From Kribbella caucasensis (GTDB lineage: Bacteria > Actinomycetota > Actinomycetes > Propionibacteriales > Kribbellaceae): a stretch of DNA of 64,000 nt. Below the pieces are notes generated by a model. That model worked only from the letters and a program-made list of their open reading frames with translations, was not told where the DNA came from and made no database searches. This document shows, piece by piece, positions 1 through 10,200 of the stretch. Made by a program: the position numbers and the translations under genes. The first letter of the stretch is position 1; every line of letters starts with the position of its first letter. The DNA lies in contig NZ_SNWQ01000024.1 of assembly GCF_004361855.1 (NCBI RefSeq), forward strand, positions 40,831-104,830, written 5' to 3'.

Positions 1-318
1 CTGCAGACGGCGAACGGCCAGTACTTCGTCGCCTTCGCGCTGCGCGATCTCGGCGGCGTGCAGCGCGGTGCAGTGTTCGGCTACCAAGGCGACCCGGCCT
101 GGATGTTCGTCACGGTGACCGAGGTGCTGCCGCCCGGCCGGTACGCGGTCGAGCTGGTGATCCGCGACGGCACCTCCCAGCTGCTCGCGGCAGGTGTCGA
201 CCTGACCCGATCGCGCGGTTGGGGCGCCGCGATTCCGGTCGCCGTACACGACGCGAGGCTGCTACGCATCCTCGACGGCGACGGCCGGCTGGTGCTGTCA
301 GCGCGGCTGACTCGCTGA
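1..318 (+). CDS. C-terminal part of an unidentified protein (5' end outside window)
   Basis: The frame is open from the first base to the TGA at 316-318, so this is the last 105 residues of a gene that starts upstream of the window. A GTG at 58 could be read as a start but has no ribosome binding site, and the codons before it continue the same protein style. The segment reads like a compact beta-rich domain with a FVAFALRDLG stretch and a closing LVLSARL strand. There is no transmembrane segment or catalytic motif. It could be the extracytoplasmic end of an anti-sigma-factor-like or other membrane protein, but I do not recognise the family. Confidence 0.6.
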   Translation: MQTANGQYFVAFALRDLGGVQRGAVFGYQGDPAWMFVTVTEVLPPGRYAVELVIRDGTSQLLAAGVDLTRSRGWGAAIPVAVHDARLLRILDGDGRLVLSARLTR

Positions 319-388
319 CAAACCAATCCGCCCGGGCTCCTCCGCCCGTACTACCTAGGGAGCTCTCGTCCACAGTGGGGTGATCGTC

Positions 389-2071
389 ATGCGCCGTACA
401 CCGAACCTGCCCGTGTTCCGGCTCCTGGTCGCGGCGGTGATGGCGCTCAGCGTCCTACCCGGCGGGACCGCTGTGGCCGCCGCCGACACCGACGCCCCAC
501 AGGTGGTCCGCTTCCACGGCGGGGGCTACGACCGGGCCGACTCACTCGCGATCGACGCAGCAGGCAACGCATACGTCGGCGGTTCCGTGGACAGCGCCAG
601 CGGCGGCTCCACGTTCGCGGTGGTCAAGCTGAGCCCGCAGGGCACCGTGCTGTGGACCGGCCGGTACAGCGGGTCCCGCGGCGGAGTCGGCGGCAGCGCC
701 CTGGCCGTCACCGCCGACGGCGCGGGCAACGTGTACGCCGCCGGATGGACCGGTGATGGGGTCATCTTCAACAACAACATCGACTACCTGGTGGTGAAGC
801 TCGGCCCCGACGGTGCCGAGCGCTGGGCACAGCGGTACGACGGCCCGGCCCAGGGCTTCGACCAGGCCACCGAGGTGGCGGTCGACGGGACTGGGAGCGT
901 CTACGTCAGCGGGTTCTCCTACGGCCAGAACCAGGGCCAGGCCTTCGACTGGACGACCCAGAAGTACAGCGCCACCGGCGCGCTGCTGTGGGAGCGCCGG
1001 CACAGCGGACCGGGGTCGAACGACGACCGGGTCGCCGACCTGATGCTCGCGCCGGACGGCAACCTCGTCGTCACCGGCTTCACCAAGAACACCGGCGACG
1101 GGCTGACAAACGACCTGGAGACGCTCACCTACGACCCGGCCGGGAACATCGTCTGGCAGGCCCGCTGGACCGACACCGCCGGAAGCCACGAGACGCCGGC
1201 GGACCTTGACATCGATGCCGCGGGCCGGATCACGGTGACCGGTACGACGGCCGAGAGCGCCAGCCCGTACGCCGTGCCGACACCGATCACGCTGCGCTAC
1301 GACCGCACCGGGGCCCTGCTGCAGACGATCCGGGCCGGCGGGGCGAGCGTCGACGCCGACAGTTCTGGTGCGTTCGTGCTCGCCGGGTTCTTCCTCGAGC
1401 CGCCGGGAGTGTCGTCGGTCGCCAGGTACGACGCGACCGGCGCCCGGGTGTGGTCGACCCCGCTCATGGTGAATGCCGAGGACGCGCTGTCCGGGCTGTC
1501 GGTCGGGTCCGACTCGGCCGGGGCGGTGACGCTGGCCGGAACCGTGAGGAACGTGTTCGTGCACAACGACGACTACCTGACGGTGCGCTACGCCCCGGAC
1601 GGCCGGGAGCTGTGGCGGCACCGGTTCAACGGCCCGGTCGGTGGGGACGACCGGGTCGCCGGGCTCGCTGTCGATGGTGCCGATACCGCGGTGGTGACCG
1701 GCACCTCGTGGAACGGCTACTTGTCGTACAAGGGCACGGCCGACGACATCGTGACGCTGCGCTTCCCCGCCGCGGCCGCGCCGACGCTGGTGGCCCCCAG
1801 CAATCTGACCGCGACCGGGGTGTCGGTAAGCCAGATCCGGCTGACCTGGCAGGACAACGCAGGCACTGAGGACGGATTCCGGATCGAGCGCTGCCAGGGC
1901 ATCGGCTGCGCCGGGTTCGTACAGGTCGCCACCGTCGGGCACGATGTGACGGCCTACACCGACGGCGGGCTGGCGCGGAACACCCAGTACAGCTACCGGG
2001 TCCGCGCGTTCGACGCCGACGAGGTCTCGGCGTACTCGAACACTGCCACCGGCAAGACCCGACGGCGCTGA
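389..2071 (+). CDS. Secreted SBBP-repeat beta-propeller protein with C-terminal fibronectin type III domain
   Basis: A 560-residue exported protein. Residues 1-32 form a signal peptide (RR, hydrophobic core, AxA region), followed by repeated units of about 50 residues with a D-x-x-G-N-x-Y-V/V-T-G pattern (VDGTGSVYVSG, IDAAGNAYVGG), typical of SBBP/NHL-like propeller blades. Residues about 465-560 form a fibronectin type III domain (SNLTATGVS...IRLTW...YRVRAFD). The ATG at 389 has a GTGGGG sequence just upstream; a GTG at 380 in the same frame is an alternative start. The role is probably extracellular binding or structure. No enzyme motif is visible. It stands alone on its strand. Confidence 0.85.
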   Translation: MRRTPNLPVFRLLVAAVMALSVLPGGTAVAAADTDAPQVVRFHGGGYDRADSLAIDAAGNAYVGGSVDSASGGSTFAVVKLSPQGTVLWTGRYSGSRGGVGGSALAVTADGAGNVYAAGWTGDGVIFNNNIDYLVVKLGPDGAERWAQRYDGPAQGFDQATEVAVDGTGSVYVSGFSYGQNQGQAFDWTTQKYSATGALLWERRHSGPGSNDDRVADLMLAPDGNLVVTGFTKNTGDGLTNDLETLTYDPAGNIVWQARWTDTAGSHETPADLDIDAAGRITVTGTTAESASPYAVPTPITLRYDRTGALLQTIRAGGASVDADSSGAFVLAGFFLEPPGVSSVARYDATGARVWSTPLMVNAEDALSGLSVGSDSAGAVTLAGTVRNVFVHNDDYLTVRYAPDGRELWRHRFNGPVGGDDRVAGLAVDGADTAVVTGTSWNGYLSYKGTADDIVTLRFPAAAAPTLVAPSNLTATGVSVSQIRLTWQDNAGTEDGFRIERCQGIGCAGFVQVATVGHDVTAYTDGGLARNTQYSYRVRAFDADEVSAYSNTATGKTRRR

Positions 2072-2308
2072 CCGCCGGCCTGCGGTGGGCAACCGCCTTG
2101 TGGAAAGGTCCGTCACCAGCTCGCGACCCGTGCCGCCCTGCGAAGTGGGTGCTTGATCCCTGTTGACGCCGACCGTGCCCGGAGTGAAGATCCGCTCAAG
2201 CGACCAGTGTGTCCGTAGGACTAGAGGATCGCATGCGCGCGAAGACTGCCTCCCGAGCGGCCGCTTGGGGATACGCTGAGGAGGCAGAAGGTTTGGGCGT
2301 GGTGCGAA

Positions 2309-2626
2309 GTGACGCAGCAATATCTCGCCGGCGAGCTGTCGCTGCTTCTGGCGCAGCTGCGGGCGGCGGCGACTGACGAAGCCTCGGCCCGCGACGTCTT
2401 CGGTTTGCGCCGGGAGGCCGAGACACTGCCGCTGAGCGCCCTGGTATCGGTGACGATCCGTGCGATCGCACGTGCCGACTTGATGTGCTGGGACTCGGTG
2501 GCCCGGGGAGACACAGCGGCCTTCGATCGTCAGGCCGCGGCCGCCGCCAAACTGCATGAGTTCGGCGTCTGCGCCGGCCTACTGGCGGGCGTCTCGCTTT
2601 CGCAGCCACCGTCGAGCAAGAGGTAG
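2309..2626 (+). CDS. Small helical protein of unknown function upstream of acetyl-CoA synthetase
   Basis: A 105-residue, alanine- and leucine-rich, probably all-helical protein with two cysteines (LMCWDS and GVCAGL) and no signal peptide. I do not recognise its family. It starts with GTG at 2309 and its stop codon lies 4 bases before the ATG of the acs-like gene, whose GAGG ribosome binding site sits inside this gene's last codons. The two are therefore almost certainly co-transcribed and translationally coupled. A role tied to the synthetase, such as a partner or regulator, is possible but only inferred from position. Confidence 0.6.
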   Translation: MTQQYLAGELSLLLAQLRAAATDEASARDVFGLRREAETLPLSALVSVTIRAIARADLMCWDSVARGDTAAFDRQAAAAAKLHEFGVCAGLLAGVSLSQPPSSKR

Positions 2627-2630
2627 AGCC

Positions 2631-4745
2631 ATGGCCGCACGACCGGAGGATCAGGTATCCGAGGCGCAGATCGCCGTTCACTGGCGGGAGGAGGCGTACT
2701 ACTCGCCGCCACCACAGTTCATTGCGCAGGCGAACGCGGCTTACCCGGACATCCTCGAGCGCTTCAGCGAGCAGCGCTTCCCTGATTGCTTCAAGGAGTA
2801 CGCGGACCTGCTCACGTGGGACTCCTACTGGCACACCACGCTGGACACCAGCAAGCCGCCGTTCTGGAAATGGTTCGTCGGTGGTCGCCTGAACGCCTGC
2901 TACAACTGCGTCGACCGGCACCTGCGGACCAGCCGGAACAAGGCGGCCATCATCTGGGTTCCCGAACCGGAATCCGAGGACACGAAGGCGATCACCTACC
3001 AGGAGCTGTACCGGCAGGTGAACGAGTTCGCGGCGCTGCTGCGAGATCACTGCGGGGTCAAGACCGGCGACCGGGTGACCTTCCACCTGCCGATGGTTCC
3101 AGAACTTCCCGTGTCCATGCTGGCGTGCGCTCGGCTGGGCGCCATCCACTCCGAAGTGTTCGGCGGCTTCAGTGGCGCAGCGTGTGGTGGCCGGGTCGCC
3201 GACTCCCAGAGCCACGTCCTGGTGACGATGGACGGCTACCACCGCAACGGTGAGTTGGTCGATCACAAGGTCAAGGCCGATGAGGCCGTCGAAACCGCCC
3301 GCGAGCTCGGTCACGAGGTGGACAAAGTCCTGGTCTGGCGGCGGAATCCCGGCAGCTACGCGTCGCAGAGTCCGATGGTCGAGGGCCGCGATGTCTTCGT
3401 GGACGAGCTGCTGCCCGACTACCGCGGCACGGTGGTCGAGCCGGTGTCGATGCCCGCCGAGGCGCCGCTGTTTCTGATGTACACCAGTGGTACGACGGGA
3501 CGGCCGAAGGGCTGCCAGCACTCCACCGGCGGATACCTCGCTTACGTGGCCGGCACCTCGAAGTACTACCAGGACATCCACCCCGAGGACACGTACTGGT
3601 GCGCAGCGGACATCGGGTGGATCACCGGGCACTCCTACATCGTCTACGGACCCCTCGCGCTCGGTGCGACGAGCGTCATGTACGAGGGCGTCCCGACGTA
3701 CCCGGATGCCGGCCGGGTCTGGCGGATCGCCGAACGACTCGGGGTGAACATCTTCCACACCGCGCCGACGACGATCCGGATGCTGCGCAAACTCGGCCCG
3801 GACGAGCCGAACAAGTACCACTATCACCTCAAGCACATGACCACGGTGGGCGAACCGATCGAGCCCGAGGTATGGCGCTGGTACCACGACGTGGCCGGCA
3901 AGGGCGAGGCGGTCGTCGTCGACACGTGGTGGCAGACCGAGACCGGCGGCTTCCTGGGCAGCACCCTGCCCGCGCTGCAGCCGATGAAGCCGGGCAGCTG
4001 CGGGCCCGGGGTCCTCGGCATCTACCCGGTGATCTACGACGAGGAGGGCAGCGAGGTCGAGGCGGGCAGCGAGCGGGCCGGCAACATCTGCATCCGCAAC
4101 CCGTGGCCGGGAATCTTCCAGACGATCTGGGGACAGCCCGACCGATTCGTGCAGATCTACTACCAGAAGTACTGCCGGAATGCCGACAGCCAGGACTGGC
4201 GCGACTGGCCGTACTTCGCCGGCGACGGCGCCACGCAGGCAGCCGACGGGTACTTCCGGATCCTCGGCCGCGTCGACGATGTGATCAACGTCGCCGGCCA
4301 CCGGCTGGGAACCAAGGAACTCGAATCCGCCTGCCTGACCGTCGACGAGATTGCCGAGGCCGCCGCGGTCCCAGTCATGGACGAGGTGCGCGGCCGAGCG
4401 GTCGAGATGTACGTCGCACTGAAGCCCGGTGTTGCCCCGAGCAAAGACATCGAGGCCACGGTGGCCGAGGCCATCGTCCGCGAAATCGGCAAGATCGCCC
4501 GGCCCAAGCACGTGTGGATCGTCGCCGACATGCCCAAGACACGCTCGGGAAAGATCATGCGGCGGGTGATCGCCGGCATCTCCAACTTCACCGACGTCGG
4601 CGACGTCTCGACCCTCGCCAATCCGGAGATCGTCGACGACATCCGGCACCGGATCCAGAGCGAGAAGCTCGCCCACGGTGAGGTGCCCCGCGAACTGACC
4701 CCACAGGAAGCCGAGGAGGTCAAGGCGTTCGGCCACACCGACTGA
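2631..4745 (+). CDS. acsA: Acetyl-CoA synthetase (AMP-forming)
   Basis: Activates acetate (possibly propionate) to acyl-AMP and then acyl-CoA using ATP and CoA in the cytoplasm. The 704 residues are a little longer than the usual 650. ANL-superfamily motifs appear in order: FGGFS near residue 175, P-loop MYTSGTTGRPKG near 285, DTWWQTETGG near 425 with the tryptophan that limits acyl size in acetate enzymes, RVDDVINVAGHRLGT near 545, and the C-terminal KTRSGKIMRR holding the lysine that is acetylated in this family. The ATG at 2631 follows GAGG at a good distance; an earlier in-frame start at 2556 would overlap the upstream gene and is rejected. Substrate choice between acetate and propionate is not certain. 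Confidence 0.92.
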   Translation: MAARPEDQVSEAQIAVHWREEAYYSPPPQFIAQANAAYPDILERFSEQRFPDCFKEYADLLTWDSYWHTTLDTSKPPFWKWFVGGRLNACYNCVDRHLRTSRNKAAIIWVPEPESEDTKAITYQELYRQVNEFAALLRDHCGVKTGDRVTFHLPMVPELPVSMLACARLGAIHSEVFGGFSGAACGGRVADSQSHVLVTMDGYHRNGELVDHKVKADEAVETARELGHEVDKVLVWRRNPGSYASQSPMVEGRDVFVDELLPDYRGTVVEPVSMPAEAPLFLMYTSGTTGRPKGCQHSTGGYLAYVAGTSKYYQDIHPEDTYWCAADIGWITGHSYIVYGPLALGATSVMYEGVPTYPDAGRVWRIAERLGVNIFHTAPTTIRMLRKLGPDEPNKYHYHLKHMTTVGEPIEPEVWRWYHDVAGKGEAVVVDTWWQTETGGFLGSTLPALQPMKPGSCGPGVLGIYPVIYDEEGSEVEAGSERAGNICIRNPWPGIFQTIWGQPDRFVQIYYQKYCRNADSQDWRDWPYFAGDGATQAADGYFRILGRVDDVINVAGHRLGTKELESACLTVDEIAEAAAVPVMDEVRGRAVEMYVALKPGVAPSKDIEATVAEAIVREIGKIARPKHVWIVADMPKTRSGKIMRRVIAGISNFTDVGDVSTLANPEIVDDIRHRIQSEKLAHGEVPRELTPQEAEEVKAFGHTD

Positions 4746-5141
4746 ACGCCGGCACGATCGCTCGGCCGACAGTGCGGGTCTCACGAAACCCCCAGGGCGG
4801 TTCGGACGGAGACGGCGGTGCTGGCCGCTGTCGCGGCGGGTGACGTCACGATCACCCAGGTTGCCGAGAACGACTTCAAGTGCCCGATCCAGTTCTGACT
4901 CTCCACCGGCTCCGGTCTGCGCGACTGGCCACCTCTCGTTGACCTCGCCGTACAGGACGAGCAATCTGGGGGCAGACGCACGCCCACGCGACAACGACGA
5001 CCGGTGGATTGCTGCTCTGCGAACAGGAGGTGGATACCAGACCTGCGTCCTGCGATGGCTGGCGCGACCGATCCCACTCCAGCCCGTGCGTCGGTACCGG
5101 CCGCCGACTCGTTCCGTACGAGGCCGAGGGAGGGACCTACG
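4746..5141 (+). other. Intergenic region without a convincing gene
   Basis: 396 bases between the acs-like gene and the next secreted protein. A short plus-strand frame ending in TGA at about 4898 (closing with VAENDFKCPIQF) looks protein-like but has no supported start and may be a decayed gene end. A GAGGGAGGGA ribosome binding site at 5125-5134 belongs to the gene starting at 5142. I see no RNA gene or clear promoter. Confidence 0.4.
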
Positions 5142-7088
5142 GTGAGGCGATCACTGACGGTTCTGATGGCTTTCCTGCTAGCGACGACGGCAACGGGGGC
5201 CGCCTACGCACACGATCCCGACGAGATCAAGAGCGGGGAGGACGTCAATGACTTCCTCCTCCACAGCGATCAGCACGGACCGCTGACCGGCCATCTGCCA
5301 CCCACGCAGAAGGACGTCGAACTGGTCAGCAAGCTTGAGCTCACCGATCTGGAGAGCGGCATCGCCGATGTGGGCTACTTCAACGACCACGCCTACCTCA
5401 ATGCCTGGGCGCCGAACTGCCCGAACGGCGGCGGTGTGCACGTGGTGGACGTCGGCAACCCCGCGGAGCCGCGGAAGGTCGGGTTCCTGGCGGCGAATCC
5501 GAACGAGTACCCGGGTGAGGGCATTCACGTCATGCACGTGGATACGCCGTACTTCACCGGCGACCTGCTGCTGCACAACAACGAGGCGTGCAGCTCGGCC
5601 ACGCCATCGACGCTGGGAATGTCGATCTGGAACGTCACCGATCCCGCCAACCCGGTCAAGCTGAATCAGTTCGGCGATGCTGTTCCCACCCCAGCCCTGT
5701 TCAGCACGGGGACCTACCACAGCATCCACAGCGTCCAGGGCTTCACCCAGCCCGGCAAAGCCTTCGCGGTGATGATCGACAACGAGGAAGGTTTTGGGCC
5801 CCCGTTCAAGGATGTCGACATCGTTGACATCACCAACCCCGCTGCTCCGGTGATCGTCGCCGAGGTGGGGCTGGAGGACTGGCCGGCCGCACAGGCCCCG
5901 CTGGCCAACGGTGACACCGTGTTCTTCCACGACGTCCAGTTCAAGCGGATCCGCGGCCACGACTTCCTCGCCGTCTCCTACTGGGACGCCGGACAGGTCC
6001 TCCTGAACGTGGACAATCCCGCCAACCCGGCGTTCGTCGGCGACTCCGACTACCTCAGCCCCGACCCGGAGACCGGGTTCACGATCTCCGAGGGCAACAG
6101 CCACGAGTCCTACTGGAGCAGCAACAGCAAGTTCCTGCTGTCAACCGACGAGGACTTCTCCCCCAACCGGACGCTCTTCGAGATCACCACCGGAGCAAAC
6201 GCCGGCGCCTACGGCGCTGGGGAGTTCGGGTGGACGCCTCCGATCGCCAATGAACCAGGCGGGATGATCAACGGTCCAGTGGTCTTCGGCGGGCGCGGCT
6301 GCATCAACGCCGGCCCCAACGCCGGTCCCGACACGGTGCCGGGAGAGCCATCGCCGCCACCGGCCAGCGCGATCCCCGCGGGTCCCGGCGAGGAGAAGAC
6401 CGTGGTCTTCTCCCGAGGCACCTGTTTCTTCTCCACCAAGGTGGCCGCGGGCCAGGACCTCGGCTATGACGCAGTGATCATCGGCCAGAGCCACGGCGCG
6501 ACCAGGAACGGCATCCTGACCGACGGGTTCACCTGCGGTGCCCAGGGACACAACTACGACGAGCAGATCCCGGCGATCTGCACCGGGCACCGCGCCATGC
6601 ACGTGCTGTTCAACGACCCGCCGCAGTACACCGGTCCGGAAGGAACCGACATTCCCGTTGGGACGATCGGTGAGAAGTACCAAGCCCGCGGCGTGTTCGA
6701 CGGCTGGGGCTACCTGAACCTGCACGACGCGACCAAGCCCAACCTCCCGATCATCGGCACCTATGCGGTCGCGGAGTCGCTTGATCCCGCCTTTGCCAGC
6801 GGGTTCGGGATCCTGTCCATCCACGAGATCAAGACCGACCCCCGCGAGGAGAACCTCGGCTACATCTCGTACTACAACGCCGGATTCCGGGTGGTCCGGT
6901 TCAACACGAAGGGGATCTCCGAGGTCGGGCGCTTCATCGATGTCGGCGGCAACGACTTCTGGGGCGTGTTCCCGATCGGGGACGAGACCGTTGGACACGG
7001 CTACTCCGGCCCGACCACGGGCGAGAGTCCGTTCGTCCTCGCCAGTGACCGCGACTTCGGCCTTTACATCTTCCGGTACACCGGGTGA
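5142..7088 (+). CDS. Secreted LVIVD-repeat protein with inserted PA domain
   Basis: 648 residues, exported: signal peptide at residues 1-24 (RRSLTVLMAFLL, cleavage after AYA), then HDPDEIKSG. The body has beta-propeller-like LVIVD repeats (VHVVDVGNPAEPRKVG, VDIVDITNPAAPVIV, ISYYNAGFRVVRF). Residues about 410-510 contain a protease-associated type segment (VVFSRGTCFFSTKVAAGQDL, then YDAVIIGQS), a binding rather than catalytic module. The start is the GTG at 5142, preceded by GAGGGAGGGA; an upstream in-frame start at 5004 would put 46 unlikely residues before the signal peptide. Related in style to the two LVIVD proteins at 25-28 kb. Substrate unknown. Confidence 0.85.
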   Translation: MRRSLTVLMAFLLATTATGAAYAHDPDEIKSGEDVNDFLLHSDQHGPLTGHLPPTQKDVELVSKLELTDLESGIADVGYFNDHAYLNAWAPNCPNGGGVHVVDVGNPAEPRKVGFLAANPNEYPGEGIHVMHVDTPYFTGDLLLHNNEACSSATPSTLGMSIWNVTDPANPVKLNQFGDAVPTPALFSTGTYHSIHSVQGFTQPGKAFAVMIDNEEGFGPPFKDVDIVDITNPAAPVIVAEVGLEDWPAAQAPLANGDTVFFHDVQFKRIRGHDFLAVSYWDAGQVLLNVDNPANPAFVGDSDYLSPDPETGFTISEGNSHESYWSSNSKFLLSTDEDFSPNRTLFEITTGANAGAYGAGEFGWTPPIANEPGGMINGPVVFGGRGCINAGPNAGPDTVPGEPSPPPASAIPAGPGEEKTVVFSRGTCFFSTKVAAGQDLGYDAVIIGQSHGATRNGILTDGFTCGAQGHNYDEQIPAICTGHRAMHVLFNDPPQYTGPEGTDIPVGTIGEKYQARGVFDGWGYLNLHDATKPNLPIIGTYAVAESLDPAFASGFGILSIHEIKTDPREENLGYISYYNAGFRVVRFNTKGISEVGRFIDVGGNDFWGVFPIGDETVGHGYSGPTTGESPFVLASDRDFGLYIFRYTG

Positions 7089-7103
7089 CCCCCGGCGCCC
7101 GAA

Positions 7104-7140
7104 CGAGGAGGGCCCCCGGATGGCCCGTGGGCCCTCCTCG
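7104..7140. terminator. Hairpin terminator between convergent genes
   Basis: A perfect 12-bp stem, CGAGGAGGGCCC at 7104-7115 pairing with 7129-7140, with a 13-base loop, 15 bases after the stop of the LVIVD/PA gene. There is no U-tract, as is usual in high-GC actinomycetes. It sits between convergent genes and could serve both. Confidence 0.8.
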
Positions 7141-7264
7141 CGTTGCTCGGAGAACTGCGATACGCCGGGACTCCGGCCGCACAACCCGACGGTCGGAGCG
7201 CAGCGCCCGAATCTCAGTCAGAGGCATGCTCACTACCACCGACACAGCGTGAGGACCGCGCCCC

Positions 7265-10200
7265 TCAACTCGTCGGAGTCGGGCAGGCGATCGGACCGCT
7301 CGTCGTACACGCGATCCGGCCCTGGATCGTCGGCGAGACGGTGCCCGCCGTGGCGATGTGATCCGCGACGACCTGGTCCATTACGTCTCGGGTCGTCGCC
7401 CGGCTGCGGAAGTCCGGGTAGCCGTCGCCACCGGCCACCATGAAGTCGTTCTCGGCGATGGTGTACGTCGCTGCGGCGCTCAGGTCCACCGCGGCGCCGG
7501 TGCACGAACCGTCGGCAGCCTGGCGAACCGCGCCGGTCACCCGGCTGCCCGCGGGCCGCGCGATGTCGTAGCCGACGCACAGGCCCGACACCTGCGGGTA
7601 GCGGCCGGACACAGCCGGCATCGCGGAGACGCCGTTCTCCAGCATGGTCTTCAGCTCGGCTCCGTTGACCTGCAACGTGACGACGACGTTCCCGAACGGC
7701 AGCACACCCAGTACCTGCCCGCGGCTGATGGGGAACGGCGGCGGTGTGTATGCCGGGCAGAAGTCGTCGGGACTGTCGGTCGTCGGGCAGGTGAGGTCGG
7801 CGCGCAGCCCGCCGGAGTTCGTGATCGCGAAGTCCACGCCGTACGTCGTCCGCATCGCGTCGGCGACCACATTGCCGACCAGCGACTCGCAGGTCCGGCC
7901 GGCCGTGTTGCCGCAGGAGTCGGTGCGTGGCACGAAGACGGTCGAGTTCCCGATGACTGTGCCGAGGATCGGGCTCAGCTGGGCGTTGAGTTCGTTCAGG
8001 CGGGCCTGGATCCGCGCATCCGGTGTCACGCCGATGTTCCACGGCTGGTGGAAGTCGGCCGTCTGGTAGACCACGTCACCAGTGGCGGCGTCGACAACGA
8101 GGCGGACCCGGGTGAACCGGACGCCCTTGCTGCGGTTCTCGACCACCAGTACGCCGTTGGCGCGGCTCGACAGCACCTGGAAGTCGGTGTGGTCACCGAT
8201 CACGGTGTCGACCTTGCGGGCCCCGTCGGCCAGGTCGACGAGCGGACCCGCCGGGTTGGTGAGCGTGCCCGACGTGGCGCCAAGGTGGCCGAGGGCAACG
8301 ATCGTCCGCACGCCTTGCCGTTCGAGCTGCTCGGCTCGCTGGTTCACGGCGGTGAGCGGATCGGAGACGACGAACGGTCCGAGGACGCCGGGCTTGGTGA
8401 GCTCAGGGATGTCGGGGTTGGAGAACCCGACGAAGGCGACCTGGATGTCACCGAACCGGAGTACCCGGGACTTCGACCACTCTTCCGGGGTGTCCCCGGT
8501 CCGCACGTCGAGGATGTTCGCCGACACGTACTTGAAGTCGGCGAGCGGGATGAGCTCGTCCCGCAGGTACTGCTCGCCTCGGTCGAAGTTGTGGTTACCG
8601 AGACCGTCGAGTCCGAACCCCATCAGGTTCATCAGCTCGATCGTCGGCTTGTCGCCGAAGAAGGCCGAGATCGGCGGAGTCGCGCCGACTGCGTCCCCTG
8701 CCGTGAGCGTGATGTGCCCGTCCCGGGCCTCGGCCCGATAGGCGTCGAACCACGGCTTGAGGAACGCGGCACCACCGATTGCGAAGGACGGGTTGCTCGC
8801 CCCGCCACCGGACAGGGTGTCGGCCGCCTCGGCCAACGGCACCAGCTGACCGTGGTAGTCGCTGATGTCGAGCACCGTTACCTCGCGCAGCGACCCGGTG
8901 CCCAGGAGAGCGTCGTACAGGATCTTCCCGCGCGCGTTCTGCGGTCCGGGGATGCCGAGCAGGAAGGCGACTGTCGGCGCGACATCGATCGCCCGTACGC
9001 CGGGCAGCGGCGCGCGCTGGCGGATCCCCGGCCCGGCGGCGATGAAGGTGCCGTGCATGTTGACGTTGCGGGACAAGTCGACGAGACCCGGCAGATAGCC
9101 GTGCTGACCGAAGAACTGCGAGAACGCGAACGTCTGCCCAGGGACCGCCGCGTCGGTCTGGTACGGCGGCCGGAACACCACGACCACATCGCCGCTGCGG
9201 TTCGGATGCAACGAGTCCGAACCGTCGACGTTGCGCAGGTCCTCCTTGCGCAGCACGGTGGCGACCACCTGCTTGCCTGGGTTCTCCGCATCGGTCAGGC
9301 CCTGGAACGCCGCGACGATCTGGTTGCGGACGGCGTCGTACTGGCTTGCCGGGATCACACCGCCCGGGTCGCGGCCGGCGACGCTGAGGTAGATCTGCGC
9401 GGTCCCGCCGGCGTGGCACTCCTTCGCCCGTGCGCCCGGCGCAGCGCGGCAATTGCTGATCTGCTCGGCGCCCAGCCCCAGGTCGGCCAGCACTTTGCTC
9501 ACGTTGACGGCCCGCCACTGCGGCGCGAAACCGTGGTCACTCGACACGAACGTCGTCGGGGCGCCGCCCATCAGCGACCTGGCCAGCGCGAGCGTGTCAT
9601 CGGCCTCGACGTACGCCGACCGGATGTAGCCCTCCCGTACCGCGAGCCGTCCATCGGGGACGTCATCATTCGTCGCGTCGTCGAAGTACGGGTTCGGGTC
9701 GCCGTCCAGGTCGGTCGGCGTTACGAGCGCCATGAACTGGTGGCTGAACTCGTCGGTCACCGGGGTGCCTGCGAGCAGCAGGTCCGGTCGGACGCCGAGG
9801 TCGTCGGCGATGAACCGCAGGTAGGCGAAGTGGGCGTCCTTCCACATCAGGCCCTGCTCGACATAGGTGTCCTCGTCGACGATCCCGGCCTCCAGGGGCG
9901 CGAAGTCAGCCGCCGTCGAGCTCGGGAACCGCGCGTTCAGCGTCTCCTCGAAGCCGCCCGGCGCCGAGCAGCCCGGCGCATAGGTACAGCCGTTGTACGT
10001 CGCGTTGGCCCGGGCGATCGAGGTGAAGTAGATCCGGAACTTCGACAGGTCGGGCGCCAGGTCGACCGCCTTGAGGTAGTACCCCGCGGTGAGCCCGGCG
10101 CGGCCGCCGGTGAGGCTGACCTTGACGTCAGCCCAATCGCCCTGGCCGAGATCGGCTGCCGCTGCGTCGCCGTCCTTACCGGCAGTGGCCGGTACGACGA

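Noticed and set aside
4794..4898. Small protein gene ending VAENDFKCPIQF
   Set aside because: No start codon with a ribosome binding site and too short to judge; recorded only as a possible gene remnant.
2196..4994. 932-codon minus-strand frame opposite the acetyl-CoA synthetase gene
   Set aside because: Antisense shadow; the synthetase has a full set of family motifs and a good ribosome binding site.
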